Origin: Pleurotus djamor
Lineage: Eukaryota > Basidiomycota > Agaricomycetes > Agaricales > Pleurotaceae
Reading direction: 5' to 3'
Length of the DNA stretch: 64,000 bases
NCBI GenBank assembly: GCA_029747585.1
Contig: JAPEVF010000010.1
Location: forward strand, 1-64,000
Below, piece after piece: positions 33,744 through 44,390 of this stretch (within the stretch, counting starts at the first letter, position 1; each line of letters opens with the position of its first letter). The notes below the pieces were generated by a model. That model had not been told where the DNA came from. It saw only the letters and a list, made by a program, of their open reading frames with translations, and ran no database searches. The position numbers were made by a program, and so were the translations under genes.

Positions 33744-35681
33744 CTACGAATCCAAAGATGGCCTCGCACTACCCACTAAATCAGGATTCCTCACCCCCAA
33801 CACGGGTTTCGGATCATCACCTTCCCTGTAGTCACCGTAGTCGTCGTTAACGTCCTGTATATCCCTATCCCTGAGGAACGACGCATCATCGACGTCATCT
33901 CTGACCACGCCCACGCCCTCACTAGAATAGACAGAGGAGGATATCCGTTGATCCCCATCCTTATCACCATCCCTATCTTTATCTTTATCCACTCCCAAAC
34001 CCACTCCCAAACCCACCGCACCCCCGCCTAAACCAAAAGCCCTCAACGGACTTCTCGGAGGTACAGCCGGTGGTGGTTGAGGTGGATTTGACAACGCACT
34101 GGAGATCGTTCCTGAAGGTTCCCCTCCCACTCCTCTCCCCACGTTGTCATTGTCGTGGTGGCTGTTGTGGTTGGAGTTAACCACGTTCCCCGAGCTCGAA
34201 GCGTTGCCAGGAGTTTGAGAAGCCCCTTCTCGGCGATAATAATCTGCCAAAAGAGGCTCGAGAGAAGGTGAATGAGCGTGAGCGTATTGGGAAGAATTCG
34301 GTGAATGCGACTGTGGAGGTGGAGGCGGGGAGGGAGGATAATGTGAAGAAGGGTACTGTGCACCAGGAGGTGGTGGGGGACTGGATGTCCGTGCAGGAAA
34401 GTAGGCTCCAGCAGCAGCAGCAGCAGCCGGTGGAACAACGTAATCGGCGTAAGGGTTGAACGGTGCACCGTCCGCTGGGATGGGATGGCTATAGTTGTAG
34501 TTGTTGCCGTTATAGTTGTTGTTGCTGTTATAGTGTTGAGCGACGGCAATACCACTGAACCCGGAGTCTAGAGCGTGTTGTGGAGGCATGGAGCCTTGGG
34601 GAGGGGAGATTGCGACTGGTTGATATTGTGGATTGTCTAGACTGTAGTGTTGTCCGTCCAAGGTGGGGGAATCGTAGAAACCTGCGGACGATCGGGAACC
34701 GTGCATGTTGGGACTTGAACNTTGCGGTGGGTAGAGGGTGGCCTGAGCTGGAGCGTTGTTGCATTTCCAACTTGTCTGTTATAAAGGATATGAGTTAGTG
34801 GAACGGGAGTAGGATGGAGGGGACTTGCTATTTTGATTTTGGTCGTCATCGTCGTCGACGAGAGGACTCCTTCCGTAGCCTGCTGCAGCGAGGGTGGCCG
34901 AGACAGCAGTATCGTGTTCTAGCCGTCTCGTGCGCCGTCTGCGCCGTATGGCAAAGACAATCCACAAGAGGATAGACGCGGCAGCCAAGCCGACGAGGAC
35001 AAAGACGCCTGCGACGGCACCGGTGTTTTGAAAGAACGCAGAGGAACGTTGTGGTCTATCGTCCGCTCCGAGGGTAGGGTTTGCGACGATTTGCGTGGAG
35101 GTGAAGGGGACACCATCTGTTCCTGTGATGGTGATGATTTGAGTTACTTGGGAAGGAGCAAAGGAAGTGGTGGAGCCTAGTGAATCTGTTGTGGGGAGAA
35201 AGACAGTGGAGGAGAAGGTTGTTCTAGGGGGACGTGAGGGTGAGGGTCTTGTGGAGGGAGTGAAGATAGAAGAAGAGACTTGCGAGGGGGGCGGAGGGAG
35301 TANGGTAGTAGANGATTGTGTAGATGACGGAGGGTCGTCTACGGAGGACGAAGGTGGTGGTGTAGGTGGTGGTTCCGAGGAGGAGGAAGAGGACGATGAA
35401 GACGGGGGAGGCGGGGGCTCTGAAGATGGAGGAGGCGGAGGTTCCGATGAGGGTGGAGGAGGAGTAGGCTCTGGTTGAGAAGAGGACGAGGAAGAAGAGC
35501 TTGTGGGTGGTGAGGAGGAGGAACTCGAGGAGGACGAGGACTCAGACGAAGACGACGATGAGCTCGAGGAAGAGGACGACGAGGAAGAAGAAGAGGAAGA
35601 AGAGTCCGTCGAGTCCGTAAGGGAAGGCGAGGAAGTTGGGGACGAGGAGGAGGGAGGGTCCGTTAGCGAGGAGGAGGCCAT
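33744..35681 (-). CDS. Ser-rich single-pass membrane (mucin-like, sensor-type) protein
   Basis: Start ATG at 35681 (MASSSLTDPPSSSSPTSSPS), stop at 33744-33746; about 627 residues. The first ~200 residues are Ser/Pro homopolymer-like tracts and very likely O-glycosylated outside the cell. One TM helix follows (AGVFVLVGLAAASILLWIVF), then a stop-transfer RRRRRTRR and a long Pro/Tyr/Asn-rich cytosolic tail. There is no cleavable signal peptide. The architecture resembles fungal wall-stress sensors and mucin-like signalling proteins, but no WSC domain is seen. One intron (34776-34828) is GC-AG with the strong donor GCAAGT. The N at 34721 is an extra base: deleting it gives LPTASSSPNMHGSRSS. Confidence 0.75.
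34776..34828 (-). other. GC-AG intron
   Basis: 53 bp, donor GCAAGT (the consensus for GC introns) and acceptor AACAG. It joins DDDQNQN to KLEMQQRSSSG and, together with removal of the N at 34721, unites the N- and C-terminal frames. Confidence 0.65.
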
Positions 35682-35728
35682 GGAGGGAGGAGAACAAGAA
35701 GTAGTAGTCACATGACCCTGCACCTCTC
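35682..35728. promoter_or_regulatory. Very short divergent promoter
   Basis: Only 47 bp separate the start codons of the Ser-rich membrane protein (leftward) and the TM protein (rightward). No TATA is present. The transcripts probably overlap at their 5' ends. Confidence 0.4.
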
Positions 35729-37145
35729 ATGTCAGAACCACCGTCATTCACGCCCTACTCCGCCGAGTTCTCGCTCTCGTCCTCCTCGAATATCATCTCC
35801 CACGATCCCCATCTGAACGAAGACGGAGAAGCGCTGTACCGGTTCCTCCTGCAGCAGGCTCTCATTCCGCCCTCGCTCAAGCTGCACTGCTCCGGCACGC
35901 ACACAGAGACACACACGCGATGGGTCACAGTCGAACGCAACGGAACCTGCGAGTCACGCCAGGAGACGTACACAGAACACATTACAGACTTTGACATCCA
36001 CATCGACCTTGCCCACCTCTTCCTCTCCCTCAATGACACAGATCTGCCCAACACACAGCACCCACGCGAGATAGAGCCCATCCTCTTCTCCGTCCCAGAC
36101 TTTGAGCCGGCCTACCGTGGATCCATGGTCAAGCAGGTCCTCGTCCCAAGTGCTGACTCTGACCCAGAATCCCAAACCTCTTCCAAGACACGTCAACCCA
36201 CGTCAGCAGAACTACAAGCACACAAACGCTGGTCCACGGAACGAGCAGCCCGCGGCTTACCCCCGTGGATATCCATGTCCTCCCATTCCACCGACCCAAA
36301 CATCCTAGACCTCCCCACCGCACTCCTCTCCTCTCTGTCCCCACGTCAATGGGCAGACGCCTACTGCGCCTCCCCCNAAACTCCTCAAACAATTCACCTT
36401 TCACAAGATCCCCTACGGCTTCAACACACAGCTCCTCACACAGCACATCCACACTCTCATCGCATCAACACCCTACTCCGGTAAAATCACCGTAGAATGG
36501 CAGATCCAAGGCGACAAAGTCTATGTACGACCGGATAACTGGCTGAGCAGGATGCTCAGCAAGGTGTGGTTCAAGGTGTTGTTGTGGTTGTGCCTGTTGT
36601 ATCCGTTTGTCTGGTTGTTCAAGCGGTTTCATCGCCTCGGTGGTGGCAGATGGGAAGTTTGCGGAGGCGCTTATGCCTTGAAGAGATGGGTTCCCGTCGA
36701 ACAATCCGTCCCTTCGCTTCAATTCGAGGATACAAAACTCCCTCCATATCCTCCTCCTCCCTCTTCTCCCATTCCACAACCCAACGGACCATCCCCCTCC
36801 TCCTCTGCTTTATCAACCTCTTATGCCTTTCCCACCTCACGCACACTCACCACTCCCTCAGGAACGCTCAAACTACTCGGAACACAAGAGAGTGAATGGC
36901 TACGCGACTGGGCACCTACGATTGCTCGCGCCGTCCTCACCAGGTATCAGAGCTCCATCCCTCTCACCGTCCCAGACGCCGCGTCACGATTCGACTTGAC
37001 ATTTCCTTTTCCCTTCTCCATCCCAACTCCATCTGTATGTCCCCATGGCCCTGCTCACATCCACAATGAACTACCAATCGAATCTACATTCCCTCATAAC
37101 CACCACCATTCTCATAGTCACGTAGTTGACGGCATACACGTATAG
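35729..37145 (+). CDS. Conserved fungal membrane protein of unknown function
   Basis: ATG at 35729 (MSEPPSFTPYSAEFSLSSSS), stop at 37143-37145. The frame changes at the N at 36377. Deleting it gives ASPKLLKQFTFHKIPYGF and a single 471-codon frame without introns. Conserved-looking blocks are RWVTVERNGTCESRQETYTE followed by HITDFDIHIDL. A single TM segment follows at about residues 275-295 (KVLLWLCLLYPFVWLFKRF), and the C-terminus is Pro/His-rich. I recognise the overall pattern from uncharacterised Agaricomycete proteins but know no function. Confidence 0.75.
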
Positions 37146-37910
37146 TATAATAGCACCCACCACCACTTTCCAGGTCCTTGCTACAACGGATAATGTAATT
37201 GTAATCTAACCATCTTTTGTACATATCCCAATGATCATTGCAGGGAGAACTTTTGTTATGTCGCTCATGCGCGAGGCTTCAAGCTAGATTCAAGAGTCAA
37301 GTCGCTATCGGAAGGGGGTCAGTCGACCGCGCCTTAAACAAAGAGTCCCTAGGCTATGAGTGCATCCGACGGTCTTCTCCCTTCGATTTCCTCGGTTTCC
37401 CTTCGCTATCACTTACTGACACAAGCTCCTGTGAGTGGTACGCTGAGGCCGCCTCAAGACCGACCTCATCGACATCCAGTCACCGTCCAGCTTGAACCTG
37501 ACTGCTCCTCCTATCCCCTATCACGCTCGAACTTCGACGTTACCTGCTCTTTGGCAGCCTCTTCTCCCAAGTCCGACGAGCTCTAGTCAAGTGACGATGC
37601 TCGTGTTCGTCGCCATCAGTGAGTGTCTCTTGGCGGAATGTGACTGCGTTCTCAACACAACACACAGTGCGTTCAACGACGACCCCCCGAAAGAGTCGAC
37701 CCTCCCTTGATATCCCCTGATCCGATGTTCCAACGTTCTTCCTGCTTGCAGACAGTGTAATCCACAAAATAGATGTAGAGTGAGGGAGATTAATGGCAAA
37801 ATTGTTACATGGGTTCTTTCGAAAAAANTGGAAAAAAAATGTTATAAACAGAAATGTAAAAGTCTGCGAAAGCGAAAAAAGAAAAGGATGCAAAGTAATG
37901 ANTATAAGTG
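37146..37910. other. Intergenic, convergent 3' ends
   Basis: No gene supported. An A-rich stretch with Ns at 37828 and 37902 lies near the end of the GT31 gene. Frames in 37238-37710 lack starts and domains. Confidence 0.3.
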
Positions 37911-40423
37911 TTACCTCTTCCGATGCCACTGTATCCCTCTCTTCATCGTCTCCGTCGGCTGACTACCACTAACGCGTTGTCCATCCTCACCAGCAACAAC
38001 ACCACTCGCTTCCTCCGCTTCCCTCGCCTCTTCCACCTTGCGATACCTCTCCGCCTCAGACAACTCCTCTCCCTCCAAGAACGCCAGGGCAGTCTCCATG
38101 TACCAGAAATTCTTCTTGATAAAATGCACGACCACCGTCCCTCCGACGCGTTTACCCTCGTACCGTTTCCGACGTCCTTCGCGGTGAATCATGGCGTATT
38201 CTGGTGTCATCGGGCTGCCTATTCATATCAAACGTGTGTTTGTTAGTAAAAAGACATCAGGAATGATAAGGAAAGTAGACACAAACCTTCGCGCAACATG
38301 GACATATCACTCCCCTCCACCAACGCCTCCACACTCTGCGGGATCGTCAACTCCGGTATCGGCGGTGCATACCTCGCACCAAACGTCGACACACTCGAAT
38401 GCGCCCACTCCGAAGGCGTAGCCGTATACCCCACCCCCTCACCCCCACTCCCACCTCCAACAGGCGCAACAACATCCTGCGGCGCCGTATCCAAATGCGC
38501 CTTAATCCCCCTCTTCACCCTCGTCACCTCCGAAGGAAACAAAAACCCATGCGAATAAACCGTTCCCGACCGTGGATGATCATATATCCAACAATGTTCA
38601 CTTGCCCAGCGAATCGCATGTGCTCGGGGGTGTAAACGCATCCATTTCGACGTCTGCTTGTCCTCGGCACCTTTGGTGAGTGCTTTCACAGACGGGTCTT
38701 TCGCGACCCAATCCACGAGACTCCACGAGAGGGCGTACAACTCGCCTGCCATGAACCGATTCTTCACGAGATACCCCCAGTAGATGAGTGGGTCGTTCGC
38801 CGAGACGCTCGGGTACCGCGGGTAATGCGTAGGCACACTCTCCACAGAAGACACACTCACACTCCCGCTCCCAACACCAGTAGCATTAGCCTTATCGTTG
38901 TTGTTGTTGTTACCCCCCTGCCAAGGCATCCACGCCATCGAAGACGTCGAATCGGGTGCGGGGGCATAAAACGGCGGGGTTCCAGGTTTCTGATGAAGAT
39001 GCCACCGAAGCCTAGACTCCAACTCCGCAAGCATAACGAACGAATCGTCGTCCACTTTGAGGACGTAATCAGGTCGAACCCAGGATTTGTAGCGTCCGGA
39101 ATTCTGGTCTTCCCAGGCAGCAGCAGGGTCGTGAGGCGCTAGCGGCGGAGGTGAGGTTGTGTAGTTTGAGTAGGAGAACTGGGGAGGTTGTTGGTGATGA
39201 TCATACACGGGTGGGACCCAAGCATTGATGGCTGCCCAAGAGAAATACGTGTGCGTCTTCCCATAGTTCATCTTTTCCTGTATCGGAAGAATTATGATGT
39301 CGTTGTACACTTGGGTGGTGAGAGAATCATCAATAACGCTATAAAAAGAATTGTGATTGGTGGAATAAAGTGCTCACTTTCCATTTCGAGCCGAATTCTG
39401 CGGTCCCAATCTCCCCTGGGTTGACCCAAGATGAAACGAACGATGGAGCGAGATGTGCCAACACCGCCATCGCCATTGCCAGCGCCATCTCGACTCCGAG
39501 CGTGGCTGGCCCAGGTGGTGCGAACGAGCTGACGACGCGCGTCGGCAGAGTCGACGGAGAAGACACCAATGAACAGCCCAGCGGGTGTAAGTTCATCAAG
39601 GTCTGGAGGGGGAAAGTTCGGAAAGGTGGATTCCGGAGTTGACGGTATTGGATACGGGTGCTGTGCAGCGGACGTGAGGTCGGGTGGGTTGGTCGATAAG
39701 GAGGGGACGGCACAGTAGGCTCGCCAGGGGAGGGGTTCCTTGTCGGGATTTAGTATGTAAATAAAGAGAAGTGTAATGGATATTGTAAGGACGAGGAGGA
39801 GAATGAGTGTAAGAATCTGGAGGCGCAGCAACTGGTTAGCTTGGTCAGCTGCACGGAATGGAAGGACGCACGATAGTAATTGGCTGTCTTGGAAAGAGTG
39901 GATGACGAACAACATTGCGAGCCCATTTTTTGAGCATCCTGACCCACCGCCGCCCACGTCTCCGCCTTCGCCGCCGCGTCAACGGTGCCGTGCCTATCGT
40001 CCACCATCTCCTATCGTCCCTCCAGGATATGCCGGACCTGGTTCTGAGTAACGGCGACTCTGGTTCGCTCTCTGTATCGGAGGTGCACGAAGAGGGAGCC
40101 AGGGATGAGGAGAAGTACTGTGGCAAGGGCGAGCCGGCACGAGAAGGAATGGGTGTNCTCGTGGCGGTCGAGGACGATGATGCCCTGCCCGCTGGCGGAA
40201 ACAAGAACTCTGGACGCGGTGAGCCTGTCGCCGTTGCGGATGCAAAGGTACGCGGTGAGTGGTGATGGTGGTTGTGGTGGATGCGGTGGTGTGAGGACGA
40301 GGAGCGTGGATTNGAGTGTGGGTCGGAGTCGATGCTGGATGAGCTGTCATAGTCCCTCCAGCCTGGGCGACGGCAGACGCGGGCTCGGAGGAGCCATGAA
40401 GTTGAGCGAGAAGGACATGGCAT
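37911..40423 (-). CDS. GT31 family (beta-1,3-galactosyltransferase-like) type II membrane enzyme
   Basis: Start ATG at 40423 (MPCPSRSTSWLLRARVCRRP). A long Ser/His/Arg-rich cytosolic region precedes a TM helix (LTLILLLVLTISITLLFIYI). The lumenal part has IGVFSVDSADARRQLVRTTW, the entry motif of GT31, then YNDIIILPIQE, and the metal-binding DxD as VLKVDDDSFVMLAELE. Later come RFMAGELYALSWSLVDWV and EHCWIYDHPRSG. Introns join EME to MYND (67 bp, acceptor CCAAG) and REG to SPMTPEYAM. A third intron, before LLRLQILT, has two possible donors. The likely site is the Golgi, acting on glycans of secreted proteins or lipids. The sugar and acceptor cannot be told from sequence. Confidence 0.85.
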
Positions 40424-40513
40424 AAAAAGAATGTGAAAATTATGTTATACGGGCTTGAGAATCCATCACCATGGTCATCTCAGGGCCGCCAAACACACGC
40501 ATACTGATCCACG

Positions 40514-41912
40514 CTACAACACATTGCTATACACCTTCTTCCAGCTCCCTCGCTCCCGGCTTGCATCCCAGAACGCACAAAGCTTGCTCTGAGCACTCCC
40601 ACTTCCACCCTGGCCTTCAGGTCGCTGAAAATCCAGCGGCAGCTTGAAGCCATTTCCAATGCGAGCCTCTAGTTTTTCCGCCACAGTCTTGCCGTCATCA
40701 CTCAAACTCCCACCAACTAACTTGACGATGCTCGAGAACCACGCCATGAGGTGCAGATCCGCAATAGATAATTGGTCGCCTGCAAACCTTCACGTCATGC
40801 AACTTCCGGTTTAAAAATGGATCTCCCTCACCCAGGACATACGGCCCAATCATCTCTTTCGACAACTTGGTTATCAACGCCTGAAGGCCGACCTCCCAAG
40901 CTTCCTTGCACTTGGCAAAGTATTCCTCTCGTGCCGTCTTTGCATCCGGTTTCAACTCACCAGGCGATTCCGCAGCATCACTGAACACGTTTAGATACGA
41001 GTCCACGTCGGTCTTTTTCTCCCGCCATAGGCCCTTGACTTTCTCAGTCACATGGACCTCACCACCTTCTGCACCAGCCAGCAGTGTGCTGACTGTCTGA
41101 TGCTGCGCAGTCAGAGAAGGTAGTACCTCTTGGGAGAGCGATTTCAGCGACGCATCGTCAACCGCGCTTAAAAGGCGGAGAGTAGTGGGGTCAGCTTGTG
41201 CTGAATGGAGGATATCATTGATGATCGTCTTGGACGCGGATGCAAACGCGATCGTCGCGGGAGTGAGGACTGGTGCTGGTAACGTCGATGTTGTATGTGT
41301 ACGAGAGAGAGCAGAGCGTGATTTGTCGAGGAAATCAGCGATCGCCTAGATGTAACGTATATCGCAGTCAGTTGTGTCGATCTCCAGGTTCGAATTACGT
41401 GGAGTTGCATACGACTGCACCAATAACGGCTTTATAACGACTCTCAACATCCTCTGATAACGTCCTTTGCAGCGGGACAATCAAAGTTGGGACAACACCT
41501 GTATTGAAGGACTTGTTCATCCCTGCTTGGCTCTCCCTCCGGGCCCCACAGACACTCACCTCGCGGGCTCAAGCGCAAGAATGAAGTTGCATATTGTTCG
41601 CCCTTAGCTAAAGATGGTCAATTGCAAAGATCGGTGTCCATCTCTGTAGGAGACGAACTTGTGTCGACAACTCTCAGCTCGAGCTCATCGGGACCATACC
41701 CTTTCTCTTCTCTACGACAATGTTCAAGCTCAATCGCGTCTCAGCTCATAAACGCAATTCGTGGAGTAACTTACAATGCCAACAGAGCTACGAATGGTGG
41801 ATAGCAATGATGAAGCAGATCGACGTTGTAGCTTGACTGAAAACTTACCAACTGCCGACCAGGGGTATTGAGGGGAATGGTAGAGCACGGCTTTGGGGAT
41901 GTGAGAAGACAT
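40514..41912 (-). CDS. Glutathione S-transferase-like protein
   Basis: Start ATG at 41912 (MSSHIPKAVLYHSPQYPWSA). The spliced N-terminal thioredoxin-like domain reads ALLALEEKGYGPDELELRVV, then KGEQYATSFLRLSPRG and VVPTLIVPL, where the Val-Pro is the cis-Pro position of GSTs. A helical C-terminal half follows (FLDKSRSALSRT; AWEVGLQALITKLSKEMIG; IADLHLMAWFSSIVKLVGG) and the protein ends KKVYSNVL. A 13-nt exon (41775-41787) is needed to join SAV to EEKGYG. The family pattern is known from uncharacterised Agaricomycete proteins. Glutathione use is not proven, and no clear catalytic Ser/Cys/Tyr was identified. Confidence 0.75.
41775..41787 (-). other. 13-nt microexon in the GST-like gene
   Basis: CTCTGTTGGCATT flanked by an acceptor ...CGTAG and a donor GTAAGT. 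It yields SAVALLALEEKGYG, the expected GST N-terminal helix. Without it the frames do not join. Confidence 0.65.
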
Positions 41913-42242
41913 GGTTCTGGTTGTACCTCTGAATTTGCTTGCCCTTCGCCCGCATACGAGTGATTAGATGTCACATGACGTCATGCAACCACAACAGACT
42001 TCAATGCGAGAGTTGCTTGGAGGAGAGCAATACACATCTTCAGATTGGACGCGTCGTCCAACTTTGCTATGAACCTCAGCGTAATGAGCATCAGGCGTGC
42101 TCACAAAAAGCAATGCGCTCGGATCAGGCTCACGTGATCCTAATATTGCTAGAAAGTTCGCTCAGGCTGCACGCTCAAAACACGCCCGCTTTGTTCTGCG
42201 CGCTTCCCATCATCATCACCGCCCACTTCATCTCAAACCACA

Positions 42243-43020
42243 ATGGCCACCATCAGGTAAGCCCATCCACCCACTCGCGATCGTCTAGCCTCTAATAACG
42301 CGTCTCCATCACACTCTAACAGACACGAATTTTACGAAACAGAAGAAAAGCTGACTCTCTCCGTCTTCGATCGCGGTGCAGACCCAGCACAAGTTAAAGT
42401 CTCTTTCGAGCCCAGGAAGGTGAGAAACCACGATGAATCGCCAGGATAGGAGATATCGACTCAATCGTTAGCTGTCGTACACCAATGGAGACAAATCGCT
42501 GGTCCTTGAGCCGCTCAAAGGGCAGATCGATCCTCAGGCTAGCGATTATACTGTTGGGAAGGTGAAAGTTGAGATCCGCCTTGTGAAGATGGCACCTGGG
42601 CGATGGAGTGCTTTGACTGGAGACGCCCCAGATGGTGAGTCCAATCATTCGATGTGTGGCGTATTCATGTTTTGCTCATGGTCTATAGTGTTGGCTTCTA
42701 CATCTACATACGTGGCTCCACCCACGACGACTACGACGACGAATACCAAACGTAAGAACTGGGATTCCGTTACTACCACCATCCTTGGTTCAGAGAAAGA
42801 AAAGTCGACGGAGGAGGATCCTAACGTTGGCGGTGACGCGGTGTTGAATGGATTCTTCCAGAAGATCTTCGCCGACGCGGACGACGATACCAAGCGTGCT
42901 ATGATGAAGAGTTTCTCTGAGAGTGGCGGGACGACGTTGAGCACGAACTGGGACGAAGTGAAAAAGGCACCTGTCGAGGTTAAGCCGCCTCAAGGGTCTG
43001 AGTGGAAGAAATGGAATTAG
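42243..43020 (+). CDS. SGT1: SGT1-like co-chaperone (CS and SGS domains, no TPR)
   Basis: Start ATG at 42243 (MATIR, split by an intron), then [20 protein letters not shown], the first strands of the p23-like CS domain, continuing to [16 protein letters not shown]. The SGS domain occupies the C-terminus: [40 protein letters not shown], and the ending GSEWKKWN. Three introns; about 200 residues. Canonical SGT1 has an N-terminal TPR domain that is absent here, and the start is directly before the CS domain. By family, it links Hsp90 to SCF ubiquitin ligases and kinetochore assembly. Confidence 0.88.
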
Positions 43021-43184
43021 CGAGTTTATTAGTTACAAGTCGGCAACCTTTTGTTCCTTTCATCATTAGCATCGAAGCATTTGTATCCCTCCCGTTCTCG
43101 AGTCCATGGGTGGTATTGTTGCATAAACCCCTGATCAAGTTGAATCAACGGATCGCACGATCGACAACAACCTTCTTTCTTACC

Positions 43185-43844
43185 ATGTCACCGTTCGCGC
43201 TCATAGTGGCCGCAACGAAGCAGAATGGCATAGGCGTGAAAGGGAAGCTCCCTTGGAGACTGCCAAAGGAGATGGCGTACTTCGCGCAAGTAACTACACT
43301 CGCCCCAGAAAATAGCGTCAATGCGGTGATCATGGGCAGAAACACTTGGGAAAGCATACCCAAAAAGTTCCGACCACTGCCCAAACGAACCAACTATGTG
43401 TTGAGCAAGAATCTGACATATTCACTGTAAGCAAGCAGTGCTCCGTTGTATCTGTATAAATCAAAGTTTTAATAGCGAAGTGATAGGGCTGAAGCTGCAT
43501 CACTAGGGGACGACCTGGAGGGTGCACTCGCCGAAGCCTCAAAAACACACCACCGCGTCTTCGTCATCGGAGGGGTGACACTCTACACCAAATGCCTCGC
43601 TCTCCCACCAACCTCAGACGTTTTCGCCGACCGAATACTCCTTACGCGCGTCTTTTCACCGGGATTTGACGAATGTGATACGTTCATGCCGGATTTCACT
43701 CAAGAAAAGGGAGAAAACGGGCAGGAGATGTGGAAACAGGCGTCTCATGAAGACCTTTGTGTATGGTGTGGATTCGATGTACCGAAAGGTATACAGTCTG
43801 AAAACGGGGTAGAATACGAGTTCCAGATGTGGGTTAGGAACTGA
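43185..43844 (+). CDS. DFR1: Dihydrofolate reductase
   Basis: Start ATG at 43185 ([20 protein letters not shown]). Conserved DHFR features: [19 protein letters not shown], with the substrate-binding acidic residue (E); [19 protein letters not shown], the NADPH and folate site; and [10 protein letters not shown], the glycine pair of the cofactor loop. One intron (about 43430-43487) joins TYSL to AEAASLGDD. It ends YEFQMWVRN with TGA at 43842-43844; about 200 residues, as is usual for fungal DHFR. It reduces dihydrofolate to tetrahydrofolate for thymidylate and purine synthesis and is the antifolate target. Confidence 0.95.
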
Positions 43845-43903
43845 AAGGCATATTTTGTGCCCTATTTATCCTTGACGCTATAATGGTATTAGACGGGGAG
43901 AAT

Positions 43904-44176
43904 TTAGTGCATAGATAGAGTAAAACGCGCCTGTTTGTGTTTTGGGTTCTTTGGGCAGACAACGTATACCCTTCCCTTGCGCTTGACGATATGGCAGGCT
44001 TCGCACATGACTTTGACGGAGGAACGGACTTTCATGCCTCTGGCCAAGGTCGGAAGGGATTGTAATGGTGTAGTGTCGTGTACATGGTGATGGTGATGCG
44101 GTATTTGGACGCTAGCCTGGCGAACGCGGGCTAGGAGAGGTCGACTAGAAGTGAGGAGGGCGCGCAACAACGACAT
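43904..44176 (-). CDS. RTC6: Mitochondrial ribosomal protein bL36m
   Basis: Single exon of 90 codons. The N-terminal ~45 residues look like a mitochondrial presequence ([20 protein letters not shown]). The mature part, [20 protein letters not shown] followed by [15 protein letters not shown], is bL36 with its zinc-binding Cys/Cys/Cys/His set. It is a component of the mitoribosomal large subunit. Confidence 0.95.
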   Translation of the reverse strand: MSLLRALLTSSRPLLARVRQASVQIPHHHHHVHDTTPLQSLPTLARGMKVRSSVKVMCEACHIVKRKGRVYVVCPKNPKHKQARFTLSMH

Positions 44177-44390
44177 GGCGAGAAACAGGTCCGATTCCGA
44201 ACAGGCGCTTAATTAGGCTTCTCTTCGGATAACTTACAGGCGCCTATGCCAACAAGCCAACAAGCCCAAGCCTAAGGCAACACTTCGACGGACCACGACG
44301 CGATAGGCTACACTTCACCAACGTTCGCTCGACGCCCGCTGCGTCCGAAGTACACAACACTTCTTGGACAGCAACCACCACCATCGATCC

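Noticed and set aside
35167..35715. Long acidic Glu/Asp/Gly frames on the plus strand
   Set aside because: Antisense shadow of the Ser/Pro-rich coding region.
35542..35751. Hydrophobic minus-strand frame (Leu/Phe/Val-rich) starting with an ATG
   Set aside because: It is the out-of-frame reading of the poly-Ser tract of the membrane-protein gene.
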